Shown here one piece after another: positions 7,702 to 16,945 of a stretch of 64,000 nt of DNA (positions within the stretch are counted from its first letter, which is position 1; each line of letters begins with the position of its first letter). The notes beneath the pieces are model-generated. The model was given only the letters and a program-made list of their open reading frames with translations, was not told where the DNA came from and ran no database searches. The DNA lies in contig BMTH01000006.1 in assembly GCA_014649575.1 (NCBI GenBank), forward strand, positions 1-64,000, read 5' to 3'. The stretch is from Streptomyces griseoincarnatus (GTDB lineage: Bacteria > Actinomycetota > Actinomycetes > Streptomycetales > Streptomycetaceae). Position numbers and translations under genes: made by a program.

Positions 7702-9914
7702 GACGGGGCCAGCAGGTCGCGGACGGCGGTCTGCGCGGGCAGCAGGCCGGGATCCCCCGAGGACTCCGGCAGCGGCTCGCCCAGCATCACGGCGCGCACC
7801 ACCCGCTCGGCGGCCCGGCCGTCGTCGTACGCGCAGAACCGCTCCCGGAACGCCGCCCGCAGCCGCGCCGACTCCTCGTCCGCCCAGGTGCCCGACGCGA
7901 ACAGCCACGCCAGCTCCGGGTAGGAACGCGTCACATGGCCCGGTGGCATGGCCGTGACGTCCAGGTACGCGCCCCGGCTCGCGCGGAAGGCGTCCCAGTC
8001 GTCGGCGTGCACCACGACCGGCCGGTCCAGCAGGGCGTAGTCGAACATCACGGACGAGTAGTCGGTGACCAGGACGTCCGCCGCGAGCAGCACGTCCTGC
8101 ACCTCCGGCTCGTCGGTGGCGTCCACCAGCACGCCCCGACGGTGCAGCTCCGACAGGCCGAGTCCGCGGGCCGGTCCTTCGGCGAGCGTGGGGTGCAGCC
8201 GGACCACCAGGGTGCGGCCCTCGCCCAGGTCGGCGGCGAACCGGGCCAGGTCGATCCGCTCCGCCAGACCGTCCCTGCGGTAGTCCCGGCGGGTCGGCGC
8301 GTACAGCACCACCGTGTCACCCTCCGGGATCCCGAGCCGCCCCCGGGTCGCGCGGGCACGCTCCTCGTCGCCGCGCACCAGCACGTCGTTGCGCGGGGAG
8401 CCCGACCGCAGCGAGGTGAAGTGACAGGGGAAGGCCCGCTCCCACACCAGCTCGGAATGGAGGTTGGCGACCAGGCTGTGGTCCCAGCGGTCGGCCCGGC
8501 GCAGCATCTGCGGCACGTCGAAGTGAAGCCGCGCGCCGGGCTTGTCCAGCAGATCGGCGCCCGCGTACTTCAGCGGGGTGCCGTGGTGGGTGTGGACGTG
8601 CACACTGCCCGGCCGTTTCACGAGCGTGCCCGCCCAGTTGACGTTGTTGACGAAGTAGGTGGCCCGCTCGGTCACCCGGCGGTACTCCGGCGTGTCCGGC
8701 AGCACGAACGGGGTGCCCGGCGGCAGGGACGTGGCCCGCTCCTCGTCGGCGACCACCCACACGCCCCGGATGTGCGGGGCGAGTTCACGGGCCGCGCGGT
8801 AGACGGCCGCCGGGTCGCCGACCATCCCGCGGTGCGAGAACGCCGAGTACACGGCGAGGTGCGGATCCAGCGGGCGGCGCAGCAGCGACCGGGCGCGCAC
8901 CGCCCGCGCCGCCGTCGCCGTCCGCGCCTGCCGGGCCCGCCGCTGCAGGTCCCGGCCGGTCCGCGTGGCCCGGCGGCGCAGCACGTACCCGGCGTAGGAG
9001 CCCTCCAGGACGCGCAGTTCGGCGGGGACCCGCCTGTCCGGCGGGCGGTGCGCGTGGAACATCTCGGCGGTGCGGCGGAAGAACTCCGCCCGGTCCGACG
9101 GCGGCAGCCGGTCCGGCTTGGACAGGATGTCGAGACAGTGCTCGCCCATCTTGGCGTGCAGGAACGGCCGCCAGTGCGCCAGCGCCGGACGGGCGTCCAC
9201 GAACCGGAACACCCGTGCGTACTGCTCGTGCACGTCGAAATGCTTGCGGCTGGTCGTGGACAGGATGTTCCCCTGGCGGCGCTGCCGGTAGTACAGGCAG
9301 ATCCGGTCCAGGGTGGCGATGCGCTCCGCGCTGAGCAGCACCGGGAACGTCCAGGGTGTGTCCTCGTAGTAGCCGGGCGGGAAGGTGAAGCCCTCCCGCT
9401 CGACGAAGTCACGCCGGTAGACCTTGTTCCACACCACCATCAGCAGGTCGAGGATCTCCGGCCGTTCGGCCGCCGTGAACGTGCTCGCGGAGGCCTCGGC
9501 CAGCACATGCGCGAGGACGTTGCGGCGGGTGCCGCCCCACCAGTAGGTGCGGGCGTAGTCGAAGACCAGCACGTCCGGGTCGCCGGTCTCGTCGAGACGG
9601 TCCGCGAGGGCCCGCAGCGCGCCCGGCGTGAGGGTGTCGTCGCTGTCCAGGAAGAGCAGGTGGTCGCCGGTCGCGTGCGGCATCCCGGCGTTGCGGGCCC
9701 GGCCGAGGCCCACGTTCTCCTCCAGGTGCAGCACCCGCACCCGGTCGTCGCGGGCCGCGTAGTCGTCGAGGATCGCCCCGCAGCCGTCGGGGGAGCGGTC
9801 GTCGACGGCGATCAGCTCGAGGTCGCGGTAGGACTGCCCGAGCACCGAGTCGAGACAGGCGTGCAGATAGCCCTGCACGTGGTGGACGGGGACGATGACG
9901 CTGAAGCGGGGCAC
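7698..9914 (-). CDS. Bifunctional GT2 glycosyltransferase / CDP-glycerol glycerophosphotransferase (TagF-like)
   Basis: A 738-residue two-domain protein. Residues 1-230 form a GT2 domain (FSVIVPVHHVQGYL, AVDDRSPDG, RNAGMPHATG, FLDSDD, YYEDTPWTFPVLL). After a basic linker, about residues 370-720 form a CDP-glycerol:poly(glycerophosphate) glycerophosphotransferase domain with the expected motifs HTHHGTPLK (catalytic His), SPRNDV and VTDYSSVMFDYALLDRP. Such fusions would build a wall polymer of alternating sugar and polyol-phosphate. GTG 9914 follows TGAGGAGCTGAC and lies one base after the upstream stop, so it is coupled. Third of three tandem paralogues. Confidence 0.92.
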   Translation of the reverse strand: MPRFSVIVPVHHVQGYLHACLDSVLGQSYRDLELIAVDDRSPDGCGAILDDYAARDDRVRVLHLEENVGLGRARNAGMPHATGDHLLFLDSDDTLTPGALRALADRLDETGDPDVLVFDYARTYWWGGTRRNVLAHVLAEASASTFTAAERPEILDLLMVVWNKVYRRDFVEREGFTFPPGYYEDTPWTFPVLLSAERIATLDRICLYYRQRRQGNILSTTSRKHFDVHEQYARVFRFVDARPALAHWRPFLHAKMGEHCLDILSKPDRLPPSDRAEFFRRTAEMFHAHRPPDRRVPAELRVLEGSYAGYVLRRRATRTGRDLQRRARQARTATAARAVRARSLLRRPLDPHLAVYSAFSHRGMVGDPAAVYRAARELAPHIRGVWVVADEERATSLPPGTPFVLPDTPEYRRVTERATYFVNNVNWAGTLVKRPGSVHVHTHHGTPLKYAGADLLDKPGARLHFDVPQMLRRADRWDHSLVANLHSELVWERAFPCHFTSLRSGSPRNDVLVRGDEERARATRGRLGIPEGDTVVLYAPTRRDYRRDGLAERIDLARFAADLGEGRTLVVRLHPTLAEGPARGLGLSELHRRGVLVDATDEPEVQDVLLAADVLVTDYSSVMFDYALLDRPVVVHADDWDAFRASRGAYLDVTAMPPGHVTRSYPELAWLFASGTWADEESARLRAAFRERFCAYDDGRAAERVVRAVMLGEPLPESSGDPGLLPAQTAVRDLLAPS

Positions 9915-9915
9915 G

Positions 9916-12117
9916 TCAGCTCCTCACCAGGGCGGCGGCCGCGGGGGCGGGAACGCGTTCCGCGAGCGGGACCAAGGGCGGCAGGGCCTCGGGCGGCTCG
10001 CCGAGCAGCACCCGGCGCACCACCCGCTCCGCGGCCCGGCCGTCGTCGAACGGGCAGAACCGCTCCCGGAAGGCGGCCCGCAGCGCCGCTGCCTCCGCGT
10101 CCGCGTACGAGCCGTCGCGGAACACCCGGGCCAGTTCCTCGGGCGTGCGGGCGACCCGGCCCGGCGGGGCGGCCATCAGGTCGAAGCAGACGCCCCGCGT
10201 CTCCCGGTACACCTCCCAGTCGTCGGCGTACACCACGATCGGGCGGTCCAGGTTGGCGTAGTCGAACATGATCGACGAATAGTCCGTGACCAGGGCGTCC
10301 GCGGCGAGGCACACGTCCTCCGAGGAGCGGTGCGCCGTGACGTCGATGACCCGCCCGCCGCTTCCGCGCCCGCCCCGGTCGTAGAAGTAGTGCGCGCGCA
10401 GCAGCACCACCACGTCCTCGCCGGCCGCCTCGCAGAACGCCTCAAGGTCGAGCCCCGGCTCGAACCCCGTGTGGTGGTCGCGGTGCGTCGGCGCGTACAG
10501 CACGGCCCGCGCGCCCTCCGGGACGCCCAGCTCGGCGCGGACCCGGGCCACGTCGTCGGCGCCGGCCGTCACGTACACGTCGTTGCGCGGATAGCCGTAC
10601 TCCAGATGCTCGTACGAGCCGGGGAAGGCGCGCTCCCAGACACGGGTGGAGTGCGGGTTGGAGGAGAGGTTGAAGTCCCAGCGGTCCACCCGCCCCAGCA
10701 GCTTGGTGAAGCTGCCCGTGGCGGCCGCCACCACGGGATACGTCGACTGGTCCACGCCCATGGTCTTCAGCGGGGTGCCGTGCTGGGTCTGGAGGTGCAC
10801 GCTGCCGGGGCGTTTGACGACGCCCTCCGCGAAGTTGGCGTTGTTCACCAGGTACGTGGCGCGGGCCAGCAGCTCCCAGGCACGGTGACTGCCGAGCACC
10901 GCGTACTCCACGCCGTCGGGGACGGTGTGCGCCTGGTCGGCCTCCACCAGGAACACGCCCCGGATGCGCGGGGCGAGTTCGCGGGCCTTGGCGTGGATCG
11001 CGGCCGGGTTGCAGGCGTAGCCACGGCCCCAGTACGCGCAGTACACCGCGAGGTCCGGGTCGAGCGGGCGGCGCAGCTGAAGGCCGTAGTGCAGCCGGGT
11101 GCGCAGACCGCGCGGGCGGGGCAGCGCGGCCGCCGCCCGCCCGGCCGCGCGCCGGGTGTCCCGCAGGGCGGCGAACGCCTCGTACGACCCGGCCGCCAGC
11201 AGCCGGTGCTGCACGCCCAGGCTGCCGCCCGGCGGCCGGAACCCGGCGGGCCGGTGCCCGCGGTACAGGGCGCTCGCCCGCCGGAAGAACTCCCGCCGCC
11301 CGTACGGCAGCCGGCGGGGGTGCGCGGCGGTCTTCAGCACGGCCGCGAAGAGCTGCTCGAACAGCGGCCCCGACCGCTCGGCCGGCAGTCCCAGCCCGGC
11401 GGCCTCGTCCAGCACCCGCTCCGTCTGGTCCAGCAGATCGTGGTGGTGCGCCCCGGGCAGCCGCAGCCGGTCGCCCTGGCGGCGCGCCCGGTGCCGCACC
11501 AGCACCCGGCGCGACACCGCCACCCGCTCCGCCCGCAGCAGCGCCCGCCCGCACCAGCCGACGTCGGTGAACCACCCGGGCGGGAAGTCCAGTTCGTGCT
11601 CGGCGACGAAGGCGCGCCGCCAGGCCGCGCTCCACGCGGGCAGGCCCACCCCGGTGAGCCGCGGGGCGCGGGCGGGGGCGAAGGCGCCACCCGGGGCGTG
11701 CTCCAGCAGCGGCGCGACGGGGCGCGTGGGCTCGCCCTCCCACCACGGGACGCGCTCGTGCTCGCAGGGCAGCACGTCCACCGGGCCGGTCTCCGCCAGC
11801 CGTGCGTCCAGCGCCGCCAGCGCGCCCGGCACCAGCACGTCGTCCCCGTCGAGGAACAGCAGGTACGTCCCGGTCGCCGCCCGCACGCCCGCGTTGCGCG
11901 CACCCGCCAGCCCCTCGGACGGCGGCGCGTGGACGGGCGCCACCCGGGAGTCCCGCTCGGCGTGCCCGGCGGCGACACCGGCCGCCGGTGACCCGGCGGC
12001 GTCGCAGACCGGGATCAGCTCGAAGTCGCCGAACGACTGGGCGAGGACCGAGTCCAGCGCCTGGCCCAGCCGACCTGCGACCCCATGGGACGGGACGATG
12101 ATGCTGAAGCGGGGCAT
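9916..12117 (-). CDS. Bifunctional GT2 glycosyltransferase / CDP-glycerol glycerophosphotransferase (TagF-like)
   Basis: 733 residues, second paralogue of the array. The GT2 domain keeps FSIIVPSHGVAG and FLDGDD, but the usual DDxSxDG motif is replaced by PVCDAAGSPAAG, so sugar-nucleotide binding may differ. The C-terminal domain is complete: QTQHGTPLKTMG with the catalytic His, YGYPRNDVYV, VLYAPTHRDHH and VTDYSSIMFDYANLDRP. ATG 12117 is preceded by GGAAAGAGCAGA; longer upstream open codons are not conserved in style. The stop at 9916 lies one base from the next start. Likely role: polymerisation of a glycosyl-glycerophosphate type wall polymer; polymer identity is inferred. Confidence 0.92.
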   Translation of the reverse strand: MPRFSIIVPSHGVAGRLGQALDSVLAQSFGDFELIPVCDAAGSPAAGVAAGHAERDSRVAPVHAPPSEGLAGARNAGVRAATGTYLLFLDGDDVLVPGALAALDARLAETGPVDVLPCEHERVPWWEGEPTRPVAPLLEHAPGGAFAPARAPRLTGVGLPAWSAAWRRAFVAEHELDFPPGWFTDVGWCGRALLRAERVAVSRRVLVRHRARRQGDRLRLPGAHHHDLLDQTERVLDEAAGLGLPAERSGPLFEQLFAAVLKTAAHPRRLPYGRREFFRRASALYRGHRPAGFRPPGGSLGVQHRLLAAGSYEAFAALRDTRRAAGRAAAALPRPRGLRTRLHYGLQLRRPLDPDLAVYCAYWGRGYACNPAAIHAKARELAPRIRGVFLVEADQAHTVPDGVEYAVLGSHRAWELLARATYLVNNANFAEGVVKRPGSVHLQTQHGTPLKTMGVDQSTYPVVAAATGSFTKLLGRVDRWDFNLSSNPHSTRVWERAFPGSYEHLEYGYPRNDVYVTAGADDVARVRAELGVPEGARAVLYAPTHRDHHTGFEPGLDLEAFCEAAGEDVVVLLRAHYFYDRGGRGSGGRVIDVTAHRSSEDVCLAADALVTDYSSIMFDYANLDRPIVVYADDWEVYRETRGVCFDLMAAPPGRVARTPEELARVFRDGSYADAEAAALRAAFRERFCPFDDGRAAERVVRRVLLGEPPEALPPLVPLAERVPAPAAAALVRS

Positions 12118-12289
12118 TCTGCTCTTTCCGTTGACGAGGGCGTGACGGCGGCCGGTCAGCGGGCGGGCCGCCGCCCGGGCCGCCCCGTCGGACGCCGCGC
12201 GGGCGGCCGGGCCGGGGCGGGCCGTGACGAGCCGGGGGACATGCGTACTCCCGATGGGGGCAACGACGGGCGGACGGGGTGGGTGACGG

Positions 12290-14530
12290 TCAGAAGACGG
12301 CCGGCTGCGGCGGCAGCGACACCACGGGCGTCTCCGGCGCGACGGCGGCCGCCGGCACCGGTCGCCGTCGCGCCGGCGGGACGGACAGCGGCTCTGCGAA
12401 CTCCCCGAGCAGCACCGTGCGCACCACCCGCTCGGCGGCGCGGCCGTCGTCGTGCGGGCAGAAGCGGTCACGGAACGCCGCCCGCAGCCGGGTGGCGCGC
12501 GGTCCGCACCAGCGGCTCCCGGCGAAGATCTCGATCAGCTCGTCCTCGCTGTCCGCGACCGCGCCGGGCGGGACGGTCCACGGGTCCACGTAGAGGCCGC
12601 GGGCCGCCGCGTACGCCTCCCGGTCCTCGGCGTGCAGCACGATCGGCCGGTCCAGGCCCGCGTAGTCGCACATCAGCGGGGAGAAGTCGGTGACCAGGGC
12701 GTCCGAGGCCAGGCACAGCGCCATCACGTCCGGGTGGGCGCTCACGTCCACCACCCGGTCGGAGGCGGCCTCGAACGGCTCGCCGTCGGGGCCCGCGGCG
12801 CGGGAGAGGATCACGAACCGGGGGCCGAGCCGGCGCACCACGCGCTCCAGGTCGAGCGTGCGCACCGGGGTGCGGCGGTAGTCGCGGGGCGCCGGCGCGT
12901 ACAGGATCGCCACCGCGCCCGCGGGGACGCCCAGGGAGTCCCGCAGCACGGCCACGTCCTGCGCGGTCGCCGTGTGGAACCGGTCCGTGCGCGGCCTGCC
13001 GTACTCCAGCGTCCGGTAGCGGCCGGGCAGCACCCGCTCGTAGGTCAGCGTGGAGTGCCGGTCGCCGGTGACCACGTGGTCCCACTGGTCGACGCCCTCC
13101 AGCAGCCGCGCGAAGTCCGTGTCCCGGGCCGCGGCCGGCCGGTCCTGGAGGTCGAGCCCCGCGTACGCCAGCGGGGTGCCGGGCGGGGTGTGCACCAGGA
13201 TCTGCCCCTTGCGTTTGACCAGGCCGGGCACGAGCGCGCGGTCGGTCACCACGTACGCGCTGCGGGCCAGCGCGGTCAGATGGGCGGCGGTGCCCGGCAC
13301 CAGGCGCCGCGTGGCGGTGGGCAGGGTGTGGTGCAGCTCGCGGCGGGTCGCCCAGGCGGTGCGGACGCGCGGGGCGTGATCGCGGACCGCGGACTCCAGG
13401 GCGGCCGGGTCGCCGCCGTAGCCGCCGTCGCCCTCGACGGTGAACAGGACACGGCCGGTGTCCGGCGGGAGCAGCCGCTGGACGCGGTAATGGGTGCGCA
13501 GCAGGGCGCGGCGCAGACCGCGCAGCGTGCGGCGGCGCACCCGGCCCGCGCGGCGGCCCAGGGCGGCGGCGAGGCGCAGGACGCGGTACGTGCGGTGCAG
13601 CCCGAACCGCACCAGCGCGTGCCGTACCCGGGCGCGGGCGGGGACGGGCGCGCCGGGCGTGCGGTGGCGCCGGTACTGCTCGCGGGCCCGGCGCAGGAAG
13701 GCGGCGCGCGAGCCGCGCGGCAGCCGGTCCGGGCGGGTGTACACGGTGAGCAGGTGGTCGACCATGCGGCGGAACAGCACCGGCCGCCAGCGCTCCAGGT
13801 CGGGGTGTGCGTCGAGGTGGGCGAAGACCCGGTCGTACTGGCCGAAGACCTCGAAGTGGCGCTCGCTGGTGGTGTGCAGGATGCCGCCGGTACGCCGCTG
13901 CCGGTAGTGCACGCAGACCCGGTCCAGCGTGGCGACCGTCCCCGCCGTCATCAGCACCGGGTACGTCCACGGGGTGTCCTCGTAGTAGCCGGGCGGGAAG
14001 GTGAAGCCCTCCCGCTCGACGAACTCCCGCCGGTACGCCTTGTTCCAGGCCACCGCGAGCAGGCTGAGCAGCCCGGGCCGGTCGGCGAGGGTGAACGGCG
14101 CCGGGCCGTGCTCGGCGAGCTGGGCGGCGACCTGGTTGCGCACGGTCTCGCCGGTCCAGTAGGCGCGGGCGTAGTCGTAGACCAGGACGTCCGGGTCGCC
14201 GGTCTCCTTCAGCCGGTCGGCGACGGAGAGCAGCGCGTCCGTGGTGAGGGTGTCGTCGCCGTCGAGGAACACCAGGTAGTCGCCGGTCGCGCGGGCCATG
14301 CCCGCGTTGCGGGCCGGGCCCAGGCCGATGTTGGCCGGCAGGTGCACCGGCCGCACCCGCGGGTCGCGGGCCGCGAACTCGTCGATCACCGCGCCGCAGG
14401 CGTCGGGCGAGCAGTCGTCCACGGCGATCAGTTCGAGGTCCGGGTACGACTGGGACAGCACCGACTCCAGGCACTCGCGCAGATACGCCTGAACCTGGTA
14501 CGCGGGGACAATGACACTGAACCTGGGCAA
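12290..14530 (-). CDS. GT2 / CDP-glycerol glycerophosphotransferase fusion with degenerate C-terminal motifs
   Basis: 746 residues, first gene of the array. The GT2 half is intact (FSVIVPAYQVQAYL, AVDDCSPDA, RNAGMARATGDY, FLDGDD, YYEDTPWTYPVLM). In the C-terminal half three hallmark motifs are changed: HGTPLK became PGTPLA (Pro about residue 450 where the catalytic His should be), PRND became PRTD, and TDYSS became TDFSP. Polyol-phosphate transfer is therefore doubtful. The start is probably TTG 14530, because LPRFSVIVPAYQ aligns exactly with the MPRFSVIVP start of both paralogues; ATG 14608 is the in-frame alternative. A 172-bp gap separates it from the next gene, so coupling is looser here. 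Confidence 0.88.
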   Translation of the reverse strand: MPRFSVIVPAYQVQAYLRECLESVLSQSYPDLELIAVDDCSPDACGAVIDEFAARDPRVRPVHLPANIGLGPARNAGMARATGDYLVFLDGDDTLTTDALLSVADRLKETGDPDVLVYDYARAYWTGETVRNQVAAQLAEHGPAPFTLADRPGLLSLLAVAWNKAYRREFVEREGFTFPPGYYEDTPWTYPVLMTAGTVATLDRVCVHYRQRRTGGILHTTSERHFEVFGQYDRVFAHLDAHPDLERWRPVLFRRMVDHLLTVYTRPDRLPRGSRAAFLRRAREQYRRHRTPGAPVPARARVRHALVRFGLHRTYRVLRLAAALGRRAGRVRRRTLRGLRRALLRTHYRVQRLLPPDTGRVLFTVEGDGGYGGDPAALESAVRDHAPRVRTAWATRRELHHTLPTATRRLVPGTAAHLTALARSAYVVTDRALVPGLVKRKGQILVHTPPGTPLAYAGLDLQDRPAAARDTDFARLLEGVDQWDHVVTGDRHSTLTYERVLPGRYRTLEYGRPRTDRFHTATAQDVAVLRDSLGVPAGAVAILYAPAPRDYRRTPVRTLDLERVVRRLGPRFVILSRAAGPDGEPFEAASDRVVDVSAHPDVMALCLASDALVTDFSPLMCDYAGLDRPIVLHAEDREAYAAARGLYVDPWTVPPGAVADSEDELIEIFAGSRWCGPRATRLRAAFRDRFCPHDDGRAAERVVRTVLLGEFAEPLSVPPARRRPVPAAAVAPETPVVSLPPQPAVF

Positions 14531-14631
14531 GGGGCATCCAACGGTCGGCGCGGGCGTTCTGCCCGGCAACGCCCGTTGGCCCGCCTTGGTTACGCACCCC
14601 TGCGGCATCCGGGGGAATCACGTCGCACGAA

Positions 14632-14657
14632 GGGGCGGACCTCGGCCGGTCCGCCCC
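14632..14657 (-). terminator. Hairpin behind the sugar ABC operon
   Basis: Perfect 10-bp stem GGGGCGGACC / GGTCCGCCCC with a 6-base loop, 22 bp after the stop of the last permease gene. There is no U-tract, as is common in Streptomyces. It separates the sugar importer from the transferase array. Confidence 0.65.
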
Positions 14658-14678
14658 CCAACTACACTCGTGATGTGC

Positions 14679-15593
14679 CTATTTGACGGCGCCCGCCATC
14701 ACACCGGACACGAACTGCCGCTGGAACGCGAAGAACACCACCAGCGGCACCACCATCGAGATGAACGCGCCCGGCGCCAGCACGTCGATGTTGTTCCCGA
14801 ACTGCCGTACCTGCGTCTGCAGGGCGACCGTGATCGGCTGGCTCCCCGAGTCGGTGAAGATCAACGCGACCAGCATGTCGTTCCACACCCACAGGAACTG
14901 GAAGATGCCCAGCGCGGCGACGGCCGGACCGGCCAGCGGCATCACCACCCGCACGAACAGCCGCAGTTCGCCCGCGCCGTCCAGCCGGGCCGCCTCCAGC
15001 AGCTCCTTGGGGATCTCCGCGAAGAAGTTCCGCAGCAGGAACACCGCGAACGGCAGACCGAAGCCGACGTGGAACACCACCACACCGGTCAGGGAGCCGA
15101 AGAGGCCCAGCTTGCCGAAGAGTTCGGCGATCGGGATCAGCGCCACCTGCACCGGCACCACCAGCAGCCCCACCACGGCGAGGAACCACCAGTCGCGGCC
15201 CGGGAAGTCCATCCACGCGAAGGCGTACCCGGCGAGCGCGCCGATCACCACCACCAGCACGGTCGCGGGCACGGTGATGTACACCGTGTTCAGCAGCGAG
15301 GCGGTGATGTCGTCGTTCTCCAGCAGGGTCCGGTACGCGCCGAAGGTCAGCTCGGACGGCTCGGTGAACACCGTCCACCAGCCGTCCACCGCCATGTCCT
15401 CCGGCGAGCGCAGGCTGGCCAGCAGCAGCCCGATCGTCGGCACCAGCCAGAACAGGCCGACGACGATCAGGAAGACGCGGACCGCCCCGCCGCTCACCCA
15501 CCCGGCGAGCCGGGACCCCAGCGACCGCTCCGCCCGGACGGGCTCGGCGGGCCGCACGCCCGCCCTCGTGACGCCTCCGGCGTCCGCGCTCAT
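14679..15593 (-). CDS. Carbohydrate ABC transporter permease, MalG type
   Basis: 304 residues, the second inner-membrane subunit of a CUT1-type sugar importer. It has an N-terminal helix (VFLIVVGLFWLVPTIGLLLASL), the LTFGAYRTLL segment before the core, and the EAA loop IPKELLEAARLDGAGELRLF that docks the ATPase. It ends in FVSGVMAGAVK, the usual MalG-type tail. ATG 15593 overlaps the upstream stop (ATGA). No ATPase is encoded here; Streptomyces importers of this class usually share the ATPase MsiK. Substrate unknown. Confidence 0.93.
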   Translation of the reverse strand: MSADAGGVTRAGVRPAEPVRAERSLGSRLAGWVSGGAVRVFLIVVGLFWLVPTIGLLLASLRSPEDMAVDGWWTVFTEPSELTFGAYRTLLENDDITASLLNTVYITVPATVLVVVIGALAGYAFAWMDFPGRDWWFLAVVGLLVVPVQVALIPIAELFGKLGLFGSLTGVVVFHVGFGLPFAVFLLRNFFAEIPKELLEAARLDGAGELRLFVRVVMPLAGPAVAALGIFQFLWVWNDMLVALIFTDSGSQPITVALQTQVRQFGNNIDVLAPGAFISMVVPLVVFFAFQRQFVSGVMAGAVK

Positions 15594-16939
15594 CGCCGCA
15601 CCTCCCGCCTCAGCCGCCGTACGTTGAACCACATCACCGGGATCACCAGCAGCAGCAGGAACACCGCGATGGCGCTGGCGACGCCCGGCTGGTCCTCGGA
15701 GAAGCCCTTGCGGTACAGCTCCAGCGCGAGGACGTTGGCGTCGTCCTGGGACGAGCCCGGCGCGATGATGAAGACCAGGTCGAACACCTTCAGGACGTTG
15801 ATCATCAGGGTGACGGTGACCACCGCGAGGACCGGCGCGAGCAGCGGCACCGTGACCCGCCGGAACACCTGCCACTCGTTCGCGCCGTCCACCCGTGCGG
15901 CCTCCAGCAGCTCACGGGGCATGCCCGCGAGCCCGGCCGCGATCAGCACCATCGCGAACCCCGCCCACATCCAGATGTACGAGCCGATCACGGCCGGGGT
16001 GACCAGCGACGGGCCGAGCCAGTCGAGGCCGTTGTAGGGCTCCTCGAAGTTGCCCGCGGGCAGCCGCAGCCGCGCCCCGTCGGCCTTCGAGGAGAAGGAG
16101 AACGTGCCGTCGGCGGCGGCCGTGGCCGTCTCCACCACCTCGCCGTCCTTCACCGCCTCGATCCGCATCCCGGCGTAGCCCAGCTCGGAGGAGTCCACCT
16201 GGTTGAGCGCCCCGACGCCCTTGCCGCGGGTGAAGTCCTGCCAGGTGCTGCCGGTGATCCGGTCGTCCTCCGGCTTCGGCGCCGCGGCCGGCTTCGCGTC
16301 GTCCGGCATCACGTCCGGGGGGACGCCCACCAGCGGCAGCGTCACCGTGTCCCCGGCGCTCACCGTGTCCTTGGTGACGAACGCGCCCCCGCCGGCCGGC
16401 TCCAGCGGCGACTCCCGGCCCGGGTGCGCCTTCGGGAACGCCGAGGACTGGGCAAAGGTGTCGTGCACGCCCACCCACACGGCGTTCGCCACGCCCTTGT
16501 CCGGGTCCTGGTCGTAGACGAGACGGAAGATGATGCCCGCCGCCAGCATGGAGATGGCCATCGGCATGAAGACGACCAGCTTGAACGCCGTGCCCCAGCG
16601 CACCCGTTCGGTGAGCACCGCGAAGATCAGACCGAGCGCGGTCGCGACCGTCGGGGCGAACACCACCCAGAGGATGTTGTTCTTCAGCGCGGTGCGGATG
16701 CCGTCGTCGGTGAACAGCGCCTGATAGTTGTCGAATCCGGCGAAGGAGTCGCCGGACTGGTCGTAGAAGCTGCGGATGACCGAGTACCCGATCGGGTAGA
16801 CCACGAGCGCCCCGAGCAGCACCAGGGCGGGCAGCAGGAAAAGCGCCGCCACGGTCCTGCGGGTGCCGGTGACGCTCTTGCGCGACCTGGGAGCGGCGGG
16901 GGCCGTCTTCGCGGACCCCGCCGCCGTGTCCGCCGCCAT
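15590..16939 (-). CDS. Carbohydrate ABC transporter permease, MalF type, with a large extracytoplasmic domain
   Basis: 449 residues, about 150 longer than the usual MalF-type permease of about 300. The transmembrane core and EAA loop (MPRELLEAARVDGANEWQVF, about 340-359) are normal. The excess is a single hydrophilic block at about residues 142-315, between the third and fourth helices, the place where enterobacterial MalF carries its P2 domain. Its second half (MRIEAVKDGEVVETATAAAD and on) reads like a beta-sandwich repeat, such as a carboxypeptidase-regulatory-like or prealbumin-like fold. It probably helps receive the lipoprotein binding protein. Start ATG 16939; six bases from the upstream gene's stop. 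Confidence 0.93.
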   Translation of the reverse strand: MAADTAAGSAKTAPAAPRSRKSVTGTRRTVAALFLLPALVLLGALVVYPIGYSVIRSFYDQSGDSFAGFDNYQALFTDDGIRTALKNNILWVVFAPTVATALGLIFAVLTERVRWGTAFKLVVFMPMAISMLAAGIIFRLVYDQDPDKGVANAVWVGVHDTFAQSSAFPKAHPGRESPLEPAGGGAFVTKDTVSAGDTVTLPLVGVPPDVMPDDAKPAAAPKPEDDRITGSTWQDFTRGKGVGALNQVDSSELGYAGMRIEAVKDGEVVETATAAADGTFSFSSKADGARLRLPAGNFEEPYNGLDWLGPSLVTPAVIGSYIWMWAGFAMVLIAAGLAGMPRELLEAARVDGANEWQVFRRVTVPLLAPVLAVVTVTLMINVLKVFDLVFIIAPGSSQDDANVLALELYRKGFSEDQPGVASAIAVFLLLLVIPVMWFNVRRLRREVRR

Positions 16940-16945
16940 CCCCGG

